From: Frankiales bacterium
GTDB lineage: Bacteria > Actinomycetota > Actinomycetes > Mycobacteriales > SCTD01
DNA: 5,325 bases
Assembly (NCBI GenBank): GCA_025464915.1
Contig: JAODNF010000208.1
Span: 1-5,325, forward strand
Reading direction: 5' to 3'
Position numbers and translations under genes: made by a program. Each line of letters begins with the position of its first letter. The first letter of the stretch is position 1. The notes beneath the pieces are model-generated. The model saw only the letters and a program-made list of their open reading frames with translations, was not told the origin of the DNA and did no database searches. Below, piece after piece: positions 1 through 5,325 of the stretch.

Positions 1-488
1 GCTGGGTGATCGGCGCGCTCGACAACGCCGGCCCGCCCGCGTCCGACGACAAGCCCGCCGCCGACCCGGTCGGCGACTACGAGCGCAACGCCACGGCCAT
101 GCTCGACAAGCTCGCGGCCCTGCCGGCGGACGCCCCGGCCTGGACGTTCGACCGGCACGACCAGACCGCCGGCTTCTGGCGTCGCCGCCAGCTGCACGAG
201 GTCGCGGTGCACCGCTGGGACGTGCAGCCCTACGCGCTGGACCGGCAGGTCGCCGAGGACGGCGTCGACGAGGTGCTCGACTTCTTCCTGCCCCGGCAGC
301 TCGGGATGGGACGTACGACGGTGCCGGACGGCACCCTGCGCCTCATCAGCCCCGAGCGGGCGTGGGCCTTCGGCGACGGCCGCCCCGTACAGACTGCCCA
401 CGGCACGGCCTCCGACCTCTGCCTGGGTCTGTGGCGCCGGGTCGAGGTCGACCTCGGCCCCTGGGGCCTCGCCACGCTCACCCCGTAG
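1..488 (+). CDS. Mycothiol-dependent maleylpyruvate isomerase family protein (3' part)
   Basis: The reading frame is open to the left edge (first full codon at 3) and ends at TAG 486-488, so the N-terminal part is missing. The fragment carries a WTFDRHD segment followed by LHEVAVHRWDV (about 195-224). This matches the conserved metal-site segment of the mycothiol-dependent maleylpyruvate isomerase / DinB-like family. In that family a Glu and a His four residues apart bind zinc; here they are Glu at 198-200 and His at 210-212, while the third ligand, an N-terminal His, lies outside the window. The distal part, with ASDLCLGLWRR near the end, resembles the C-terminal domain of the family. Characterised members use mycothiol as cofactor, but most paralogues have unknown substrates, so no specific reaction is assigned. 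The tail after LWRR is short (about 16 residues) and unlike the usual ending, which may be a small deletion or ordinary divergence. Confidence 0.85.
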   Translation, partial: WVIGALDNAGPPASDDKPAADPVGDYERNATAMLDKLAALPADAPAWTFDRHDQTAGFWRRRQLHEVAVHRWDVQPYALDRQVAEDGVDEVLDFFLPRQLGMGRTTVPDGTLRLISPERAWAFGDGRPVQTAHGTASDLCLGLWRRVEVDLGPWGLATLTP

Positions 489-500
489 GGAGCCGGCCCC

Positions 501-532
501 CTCCGCCGCCCGATCAGCCACGCACGTGCGCC
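501..532. repeat. 32-bp direct repeat, copy 1
   Basis: This 32-base unit recurs at 570-601 with a single difference (A at 516, G at 585). It starts with CTCCGCCGCCCGATC and contains the perfect 10-bp palindrome CGCACGTGCG at 521-530. The copies are 69 bases apart, start to start. It lies just after the stop of the mycothiol-dependent enzyme gene, outside any supported gene. Confidence 0.9.
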
Positions 533-569
533 CGGCGCACCGACCCTCGCCAAGCGACCTCGCGCCCAG

Positions 570-601
570 CTCCGCCGCCCGATCGGCCACGCACGTGCGC
601 C
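570..601. repeat. 32-bp direct repeat, copy 2
   Basis: This is the second copy of the unit at 501-532, identical at 31 of 32 positions. Its internal palindrome CGCACGTGCG lies at 590-599. Similarity stops at both edges, so the conserved unit is sharply bounded. It could be a paired protein-binding site or a dispersed intergenic repeat; the window alone cannot decide. Confidence 0.9.
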
Positions 602-613
602 AGCCCGCACGTC

Positions 614-673
614 CTGGGGCGAGCACACGGCAGGCCTCCGGCCCTGATGCCTTTGCTCGGGAGTGTGCCCCAG
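614..673. repeat. Nested inverted repeat in the intergenic region
   Basis: The outer arms CTGGGGC (614-620) and GCCCCAG (667-673) are perfect complements. The arms GAGCA (621-625) and TGCTC (654-658) lie directly inside, leaving an 8-base one-sided bulge. A small hairpin forms between CAGGCC (631-636) and GGCCCTG (640-646) with one bulged base. Together these could fold about 60 bases of RNA. There is no T-run after the outer stem, so it is not called a terminator. Inverted repeats arise readily by chance in such GC-rich DNA. Confidence 0.35.
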
Positions 674-676
674 CAC

Positions 677-690
677 CACACCGCGGTGTG
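677..690. promoter_or_regulatory. Perfect 14-bp palindrome, possible operator
   Basis: CACACCGCGGTGTG is a perfect palindrome centred at 683.5, and the flanking pair (676/691) does not match. It lies 78 bases upstream of the ATG at 769, a plausible place for a dimeric repressor or activator site controlling the epimerase-like gene. No regulator can be named. Confidence 0.4.
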
Positions 691-726
691 AAAGCACGGC
701 GCCGCGTCCGAGCCCCGCCCCCGCCG

Positions 727-754
727 CCGAGGTGCGGCGAGCGCTGCACCTCGG
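727..754 (+). promoter_or_regulatory. 12-bp stem-loop just upstream of the ribosome binding site
   Basis: The left arm CCGAGGTGCGGC (727-738) pairs with the right arm GCTGCACCTCGG (743-754) around a GAGC loop. All 12 pairs are Watson-Crick except one G-U pair (736/745). The stem ends two bases before the AGGA at 757-760 of the next gene. It could limit ribosome access, protect the 5' end of the mRNA, or act as DNA as a two-armed operator. No T-run follows, so a classic intrinsic terminator is unlikely. Confidence 0.55.
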
Positions 755-756
755 GC

Positions 757-760
757 AGGA
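757..760 (+). promoter_or_regulatory. Ribosome binding site deciding the start at 769
   Basis: AGGA lies eight bases before the ATG at 769-771. The frame is open further upstream, but the Rossmann-fold motif begins right at this Met, which with the spacing fixes the start. Confidence 0.75.
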
Positions 761-768
761 TCAACGCC

Positions 769-1632
769 ATGAGGATCGGCATCACGGGCGCCACAGGTCT
801 GATCGGGACGGCGCTGGTCCCGGCCCTGGCGGCGGCGGGGCACGAGCCGGTCCGGTTCGTGCGCAGCGCTCCGTCCGGGACCGACCGCGTCTGGGACGCG
901 AAGCAGCTGGGCCCGGACAGCGTGCAGGACCTCGAAGCGGTCGTTCACCTCGCGGGCGCGGGGGTCGGGGACAAGCGGTGGTCCCCGGCGTACAAGAAGC
1001 TGGTCCTGGAGTCCCGCACGGTCAGCACTGCTGCCGTGGCGAGCGCGGTCGCGCAGGCGGGCGTCCCGGTGCTGCTGAGCGGGAGCGCGATCGGCTACTA
1101 CGGGCACACCGGCGACGAGATCCTCGACGAGAGCTCGATCGCGGGCGACACCTTCCTCGCGGACGTCTGCGTGCAGTGGGAGCGCGCGACCGCCCGGGCG
1201 GACGACAAGGCCCGGGTCGTGCACCTGCGGACCGGGATCGTGCAGTCGCGCACGGGCGGCGCCCTGAAGAAGCAGCTGCCGATCTTCAAGGCCGGCGCCG
1301 GCGCCCCCCTGGGCAGCGGGGACCAGTGGGTCAGCTGGATCGCGCTCGAGGACGAGGTGCGGGCGATCACGCACCTGCTCACCGCCGACGTCAGGGGGCC
1401 CGTCAACCTCACCGCCCCGGAGCCGGTGCGGAACCGCGACTACACCAGGGCGCTGGGCAAGGCGGTCCACCGGCCGACGCTCCCGATCGGCATTCCGAAG
1501 GCGGCCCTGCAGCTCGCCCTCGGCGGTTTTGCCGAGGAGGTCGTGCGCGGTCAGCGGGTCGTCCCGGGTGTCCTGGAGAGCAGCGGCTACGCGTTCCGCG
1601 TGCCGGACCTAGGCAGCGCCCTGCAGGACTGA
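769..1632 (+). CDS. TIGR01777 family epimerase-like NAD(P)-binding protein
   Basis: The predicted protein is 287 residues, close to the usual length of about 300 for this family of atypical extended short-chain dehydrogenases (E. coli YfcH-like). The N-terminal MRIGITGATGLIG (1-13) is the glycine-rich dinucleotide-binding turn. HLAGAGV (60-66) is the second cofactor-contact segment. SGSAIGYYG (104-112) is the family's signature around its tyrosine. LRTGIV (153-158) and WVSWI (187-191) are further typical blocks. The end, with GYAFRVPDLGSAL (273-285), matches the DUF1731-type C-terminal domain. It is expected to be a soluble cytoplasmic oxidoreductase or epimerase-like enzyme; no substrate is established for the family. 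It starts at ATG 769 behind AGGA and a strong hairpin. Its last 24 bases overlap the 3' end of the convergent signalling gene. The family call is firm and the biochemical role unknown. Confidence 0.95.
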   Translation: MRIGITGATGLIGTALVPALAAAGHEPVRFVRSAPSGTDRVWDAKQLGPDSVQDLEAVVHLAGAGVGDKRWSPAYKKLVLESRTVSTAAVASAVAQAGVPVLLSGSAIGYYGHTGDEILDESSIAGDTFLADVCVQWERATARADDKARVVHLRTGIVQSRTGGALKKQLPIFKAGAGAPLGSGDQWVSWIALEDEVRAITHLLTADVRGPVNLTAPEPVRNRDYTRALGKAVHRPTLPIGIPKAALQLALGGFAEEVVRGQRVVPGVLESSGYAFRVPDLGSALQD

Positions 1633-4600
1633 GGCGGGGCGGCCGATGACGTAGCCCTGGGCCTGGTCGACGCCGAGGGAGCGCAGCATCGCCAGGGTCG
1701 GCTCGTCCTCGACGAACTCGGCGACGGTCTGCTTGTCCAGGGCGCGCGCGATCGTGACCAGAGCCGTCACGACCGCCTGGTCCTCGATGGAGTGCAGCAG
1801 GCCGCGGATGAACTGCCCGTCGATCTTCAGGACGTCGAAGGGGAGCTCCTTGAGGTAGGCGAAGGAGCCGTAGCCGGAGCCGAAGTCGTCCAGCGCCAGG
1901 CCGATGCCGAGGGCGTGCAGCCGCTCGGCGAACTCCCGGGCCCGCGTCAGGTCGACGACCGCCGCGGTCTCCGTGACCTCCACGACCAGGGCGCCGCGCG
2001 GGTGCGGCAGGGTCGCGATCTCGGCCTCGATGAGGGCGAGGATCTCAGCGTCCCCGACGGAGGGGCCGGACAGGTTGACGGAGTACTGGGGCAGATGACC
2101 GGCGACCTGGGCGGAACGCAGCATGGCGAACGCCCGCCGCAGCACCCAGCGGTCGATGGAACCGATGACACCGGCGCGCTCGGCGAGGCCGAGGAAGGCC
2201 CCGGGCAGGATGAGCGAGCCGTCCTCCGCGATCATCCGCAGCAGCAGCTCGTGGCGCGGCACCTCGCCGGTGCGCAGGTCGAGGATCGGCTGGCCGAGCA
2301 GCACGAAGCGGTCGTGCTCGAGGGCGTCGCGCACCCGCTCGAGCCAGGTGTGGCGCTCGCGCAGCTCGACCTGGTGTGGATCGCTGCCGCTGGACAGCGC
2401 CAGCCGGTCGCGGCCGGCCTCCTTGGCGTCGTACATCGCGACGTCGGCGTCGACCAGCAGCTGCTCGCCGGTGAGCCGGGTGTCGGGACCGAAGACGGCC
2501 AGCCCGATGGAGGCGGTCGAGCGGATGGCCCGGCTGCCCTCCACGAGCAGGGTGCCGGTGCGGAGCGCCTCGAGCACCCGCTGCACGACCCGTTCCGCCT
2601 CGTCGGGGGTCGTGTCCGAGAGCAGCACGGCGAACTCGTCGCCGCCGAGCCGGCCGAGGAGGTCGGCGGGGCGCAGGGTCCGGCGCAGCAGCTCGGCGAC
2701 CTGCGTCAGGACCACGTCGCCGACCGCGTGGCCGCGGGAGTCGTTGACGTACTTGAAGCCGTCGAGGTCGATGACCACGACGGCGCCGTGCTGCCGGTGC
2801 GCACGCGAGGTCGTGACCAGCTCGTTGAGGGCCGTCTCGAGCGCGCGACGGTTGGGCAGGTCGGTGAGCGGGTCGTGCGTCGCCAGGTGCTCGAGGTGGG
2901 CCCGGGACCGGCGCAGCTCCTCGCGCGCCCCGTCGAGCCCGAACGCCGCCCGCCGTACCCCGTCCTGCATCCGGTTGAAGGCGGCGGCCATCTCACCGAC
3001 CTCGTCGCGGCTGCGCACCACGATCGGCTCGTAGGTGACGCGGGCGCGCGCCTGCTCGAGGTCGCCGTCACCCAGCGCCTCCATGGCGCGGGTGAGGTCG
3101 GCGATGGTGCCCGTCGTCAGCCGCTTGGCGGCGTCGGCGACCTGCACCGTCGCGTGCGCGATCATGCCCGGCAGCACCAGGCCGACGGTGACCGTGAGGA
3201 TCGCGACAGCGACGAAGATGTCCTGCAGCACCGTGACGAACGCGAGGTCGTCGTGCGGCAGGTGGTCGATGGCGACGTAGTAGCCGATGCCGTCGAGGGC
3301 CATCACCGCGAGCATCGCGCCGGTCAGCTTCAGGTGCAGGCTGCGGCCCACCCGCGCCCGGCCCTCGGCGATCCGGTCCTGCCGGAGCCGCCAGGCGTAG
3401 GCGGCGGACCCGCTGTAGGCCAGAGCAAGCCCGAAGATCACGGTCGGCAGGCCGAACTGCTCGAAGCCCAGCACCGTCGACAGCAGCCAGACGCCGGCGG
3501 AGACCACGCCGAGGACGACCGTCCCCCGCGGCGCACGGTAGGGGCGCAGGGCGTGCGGCTGGTGCCGGCGCAGCAGCCACACCGCGATCGACGGCAGGCA
3601 GATGCCGATGAGGTAGGTGAAGTTGGCGGCCGCGATCATCCAGACCGGGTCCCCGGCGACCAGGAAGACGATGGCGAGCGCCGCGGTCATGAGGGTCGCT
3701 ACCCAGGGCGCGTCGTGGCGGTTGCGCCGCTCGAGCAGCCGCGGCAGCAAGCCGTCCTCGGCGCACTGCGACAGGGTGCGGGCCGCACCGGCCAGCGGCT
3801 GCACGGTGCCGTGGAACATGTTGAGCACCATGAACCAGATCGCGAACGACTTGCCCGCCGCACCGACCAGCGGCGCGAACGTCGGTCCGAGGTCCTTCGC
3901 GAGGTCGGCCCCGAACTCGGCGCTGAGGCCGTGCGCCCCGAAGACGCCGAGCCAGACGACGGGCAGGATCAGGAAGTAGACGCTGGCCATCGCGCCGCTG
4001 GCGAAGACCGCCCGCGGGACGTTGCGCGCCGGGTCCTTGGTCTCCCCCACGTGGCAGGTCGCGGCCTCGAAGGCCGGTGCCGCGAACCCGATCAGGTAGA
4101 GGCCCGCCATGGCCGACGTCACCGAGCCGAAGACGCCGCTGAAGGGCGTCGTCAGGTCGTACGAGGTCGCCTGGTGCCAGTCGACGGTGCCCGACAGCAT
4201 GGGGATCGCTGCGGACAGGAACGCGAGGGCGGCGGAACCGATCGCGAGAAGCTTCACGACGCGCGCCGTGCGCGCGACGCCCGACAGGTTCAGGGCCGTG
4301 AACACCAGCACGAGAAGGATCGCCAGCGCAGTCACCGGCACCTGCGGCAGGTACCAGTGGTGCAGCGCGGACGCGCTGAGCAGCGCGGTCAGGCCACAGG
4401 TGGGGACCCAGCCCCACCAGTAGCAGACGCCGGTGAGGTTCGCGAGGACCGGCGAGTACGGCCGGAAGGCCTCGGTGCAGGTCGCGCTGATGCCGCCGAC
4501 GCGCTTGGGGTACATGAGGACCAGCTCGGTCCAGCCGGGCGCGGCCATCCACGCCAGCAGCAACCCGACGGCGAGCAGCGGAACCGCCGCGGACCCCTGG

Positions 4601-4782
4601 GTCATGACCAGTGCGGTCAGCAGGAACAGGCTCTGGTTGCTGCCGCCCATGGCCAGGGCAGTGGTGCCGAACCAGCCCAGGACCCGCGGGTGCTCGGGCA
4701 CGGGGCTGCCCGCCGCGTGCCCCTCAGCCGTCCGTTGCCTCGGGATCGCGACGCTCGCCTGCTGGGCGGCGATCGCCGTCAT
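1609..4782 (-). CDS. APC permease-HAMP-GGDEF-EAL fusion (putative c-di-GMP transceptor)
   Basis: This is a 1057-residue membrane protein. Residues about 34-468 resemble an amino acid-polyamine-organocation permease with about 12 hydrophobic segments: a first-helix break GGSNQS (46-51), a sixth-helix segment FAAPAFEAA (233-241), and the hallmark GETKDPARNVPRA (246-258). Two further helices (about 484-505 and 514-538) lead to a HAMP-like linker (about 539-611, DEVG at 593-596). The GGDEF domain (about 633-795) has DLDGFKYVND (672-681), GHAVGD, GGDEF (713-717) and an RxxD inhibitory site (704-707). The EAL domain (about 815-1050) has ELLLR (845-849), NLS (903-905), EVTE (935-938), DDFGSG (965-970), LKID (985-988), AEFVE (1021-1025) and QG (1042-1043). 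Both enzyme domains therefore look active: GTP to c-di-GMP and c-di-GMP to pGpG. An even helix count puts them in the cytoplasm, as required. The inferred role is sensing a permease ligand to set c-di-GMP; transport itself is possible but unproven. Confidence 0.95.
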   Translation of the reverse strand: MTAIAAQQASVAIPRQRTAEGHAAGSPVPEHPRVLGWFGTTALAMGGSNQSLFLLTALVMTQGSAAVPLLAVGLLLAWMAAPGWTELVLMYPKRVGGISATCTEAFRPYSPVLANLTGVCYWWGWVPTCGLTALLSASALHHWYLPQVPVTALAILLVLVFTALNLSGVARTARVVKLLAIGSAALAFLSAAIPMLSGTVDWHQATSYDLTTPFSGVFGSVTSAMAGLYLIGFAAPAFEAATCHVGETKDPARNVPRAVFASGAMASVYFLILPVVWLGVFGAHGLSAEFGADLAKDLGPTFAPLVGAAGKSFAIWFMVLNMFHGTVQPLAGAARTLSQCAEDGLLPRLLERRNRHDAPWVATLMTAALAIVFLVAGDPVWMIAAANFTYLIGICLPSIAVWLLRRHQPHALRPYRAPRGTVVLGVVSAGVWLLSTVLGFEQFGLPTVIFGLALAYSGSAAYAWRLRQDRIAEGRARVGRSLHLKLTGAMLAVMALDGIGYYVAIDHLPHDDLAFVTVLQDIFVAVAILTVTVGLVLPGMIAHATVQVADAAKRLTTGTIADLTRAMEALGDGDLEQARARVTYEPIVVRSRDEVGEMAAAFNRMQDGVRRAAFGLDGAREELRRSRAHLEHLATHDPLTDLPNRRALETALNELVTTSRAHRQHGAVVVIDLDGFKYVNDSRGHAVGDVVLTQVAELLRRTLRPADLLGRLGGDEFAVLLSDTTPDEAERVVQRVLEALRTGTLLVEGSRAIRSTASIGLAVFGPDTRLTGEQLLVDADVAMYDAKEAGRDRLALSSGSDPHQVELRERHTWLERVRDALEHDRFVLLGQPILDLRTGEVPRHELLLRMIAEDGSLILPGAFLGLAERAGVIGSIDRWVLRRAFAMLRSAQVAGHLPQYSVNLSGPSVGDAEILALIEAEIATLPHPRGALVVEVTETAAVVDLTRAREFAERLHALGIGLALDDFGSGYGSFAYLKELPFDVLKIDGQFIRGLLHSIEDQAVVTALVTIARALDKQTVAEFVEDEPTLAMLRSLGVDQAQGYVIGRPASVLQGAA

Positions 4783-4790
4783 GCGGGTGG

Positions 4791-4796
4791 CCCCCT
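4791..4796 (-). promoter_or_regulatory. Ribosome binding site for the permease-GGDEF-EAL gene
   Basis: On the minus strand AGGGGG lies eight bases before the ATG at 4782-4780. This good match to the Shine-Dalgarno sequence supports that start and a full-length 1057-residue product. Confidence 0.75.
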
Positions 4797-4798
4797 GT

Positions 4799-4826
4799 TG
4801 TGACAGTGCGCATGCAACTGCTCACA
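4799..4826. promoter_or_regulatory. CRP-like dyad TGTGA-N18-TCACA, possible operator
   Basis: TGTGA (4799-4803) and TCACA (4822-4826) are symmetric about 4812.5, and the self-complementary GCATGC (4810-4815) has the same centre. The half-sites match those of CRP/GlxR-type regulators, but the 18-base spacer is not the usual 6, so binding by such a regulator is doubtful. The element sits just upstream of the ribosome binding site of the signalling gene, where a bound protein could block transcription. No TAnnnT hexamer occurs in the 93-base gap, so no promoter is called. Confidence 0.3.
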
Positions 4827-4875
4827 CAAGGTTGCGGAGAACGGGCAGGGCTCGCCATGACCAGAAAGGACCAGA

Positions 4876-5325
4876 TCAGGCGGGGCGGACCTCGTCGACG
4901 CGCCAACCGGCAGCGGTGCGAACCAGGACCATCGCGACCTTCAGGACAGGGCCTGCGGTGTGCCGCTCGACCACGGTGCCCCGGGCGTCGACCAGCGAGT
5001 AGGCGGACAGCGCCTGCCGCACGGTCAGCGTCACGCGGTCGTCGGTGCCCGCGAGGCCGTCGACCGAGATCAGCCGGTGCGCGAGCCCCCGCACGGTGAC
5101 GTGCCGGGTCCGCAGGTCGGCCAGCGCCGCCGCGTCGTCCTGCAGCAGCTCGCTGCCGTCCTCGTAGACAGCCGTCAGCCCACCCGGCGCCCCGGTGCGA
5201 AAGACGTGCGCGCGGGCCGCGTCGAGCCCGGTCACGACCGCGGTCCAGTCGGTCGGGACGGCGCGCACGCTCGCGGTCGCCGGTGCGCCGCGGGCACCCC
5301 ATGCCCACCCGAGCGCCATGACGAG
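4876..5325 (-). CDS. Hypothetical protein, probable NTF2-like fold (N-terminus missing)
   Basis: The frame ends at TGA (4878-4876) and stays open to the right edge. A Met occurs at 5319, but the preceding codons (Leu, Val) continue a hydrophobic run into LVMALGWAWG. The true start therefore probably lies outside, and the visible part may begin in the end of a signal peptide or membrane anchor. After a small Ala/Gly/Pro-rich linker, a globular domain of about 125 residues follows. It starts with a helix-like stretch (TDWTAVVTGLDAARAHVF), then GGLTAVYEDGSELL, then alternating strands ending in VAMVLVRTAAGWRVDEV. This helix-then-strand order, with a closing strand of the GWRVDEV type, fits NTF2-like (SnoaL-like) domains of actinobacterial membrane-anchored or exported proteins. 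The fold is inferred by pattern only, and no function is assigned. It lies 93 bases upstream of the permease-GGDEF-EAL gene in the same direction, so the two may share a transcript. Confidence 0.8.
   Translation of the reverse strand, partial: LVMALGWAWGARGAPATASVRAVPTDWTAVVTGLDAARAHVFRTGAPGGLTAVYEDGSELLQDDAAALADLRTRHVTVRGLAHRLISVDGLAGTDDRVTLTVRQALSAYSLVDARGTVVERHTAGPVLKVAMVLVRTAAGWRVDEVRPA

Noticed and set aside
488..504. Possible terminator after the first gene (GGAG/CTCC arms)
   Set aside because: The stem has only four pairs, the loop is eight bases, and no T-run follows.
362..691. Plus-strand open frame that could extend the mycothiol-dependent enzyme by frameshift
   Set aside because: The translation is Pro/Arg-rich and runs through the two non-coding direct repeats. 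It shows no similarity to the expected C-terminal domain.
526..768. Longer N-terminus for the epimerase-like protein
   Set aside because: The added residues are low-complexity, and the dinucleotide-binding motif begins immediately after the ATG at 769, which has its own ribosome binding site.
514..1470. Long minus-strand open frame across the intergenic region and the epimerase-like gene
   Set aside because: Its translation is Arg/Ala/Pro-rich low-complexity sequence without domain signatures, and it lies opposite a gene with clear Rossmann motifs. It is a shadow frame of GC-rich DNA.
1633..2340. Degenerate EAL domain because the motif reads ELLLR rather than EALLR
   Set aside because: The catalytic Glu is retained and the remaining motifs are complete. 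Hydrophobic variation in the second position is normal in this EAL subgroup.
1792..4803. 1003-codon plus-strand open frame opposite the signalling gene
   Set aside because: The translation is dominated by Arg, Gln, Gly, Asp and Glu with no recognisable domain, and it mirrors the real minus-strand gene codon by codon. Long antisense frames are expected at this GC content.
4859..4874. Short direct repeat GACCAG spaced by ten bases
   Set aside because: Six-base repeats are common by chance, and one copy is next to the stop codon of the upstream gene.
1..5325. CRISPR array, transfer RNA, ribosomal RNA, insertion sequence or phage attachment site
   Set aside because: No regularly spaced repeats, cloverleaf, transposase-like translation or terminal inverted repeats were found on either strand.

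Overview
The window is very GC-rich, and its genes are dense and almost free of A/T at third positions. It carries the C-terminal part of a mycothiol-dependent (maleylpyruvate isomerase family) enzyme. Mycothiol is the low-molecular-weight thiol of Actinomycetota, so the source is most likely a high-GC actinobacterium; the genus cannot be fixed from this sequence.

Layout: (1) bases 1-488, plus strand, the 3' part of a mycothiol-dependent enzyme. (2) Bases 489-768, a 280-base non-coding stretch with a 32-bp direct repeat (31/32 identical), a perfect 14-bp palindrome, a nested inverted repeat, and a 12-bp hairpin directly in front of the next ribosome binding site. (3) Bases 769-1632, plus strand, a complete NAD(P)-binding epimerase-like protein of the TIGR01777 (YfcH-like) family. 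(4) Bases 1609-4782, minus strand, a complete 1057-residue protein. It fuses an amino-acid-permease-like (APC) membrane domain, an extra two-helix membrane hairpin, a HAMP-like linker, a GGDEF domain and an EAL domain. It converges on gene 3 and overlaps its 3' end by 24 bases. (5) Bases 4783-4875, a 93-base gap with a CRP-like dyad and a good ribosome binding site. (6) Bases 4876-5325, minus strand, the C-terminal part of an unrecognised protein, probably with an NTF2-like fold, whose start lies beyond the window.

The standout is the permease-GGDEF-EAL fusion. Its architecture suggests a transporter-derived receptor (transceptor) that couples binding or transport of a small amine or amino acid to synthesis or breakdown of c-di-GMP. 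The residues expected for both cyclase and phosphodiesterase chemistry appear present, as does the RxxD product-inhibition site. The gene at 4876-5325 lies upstream in the same direction and could be co-transcribed with it. The two plus-strand genes show no evident functional link to the signalling gene. Neither the 489-768 region nor the 4783-4875 gap contains a TAnnnT -10-like hexamer, so no promoter is called.
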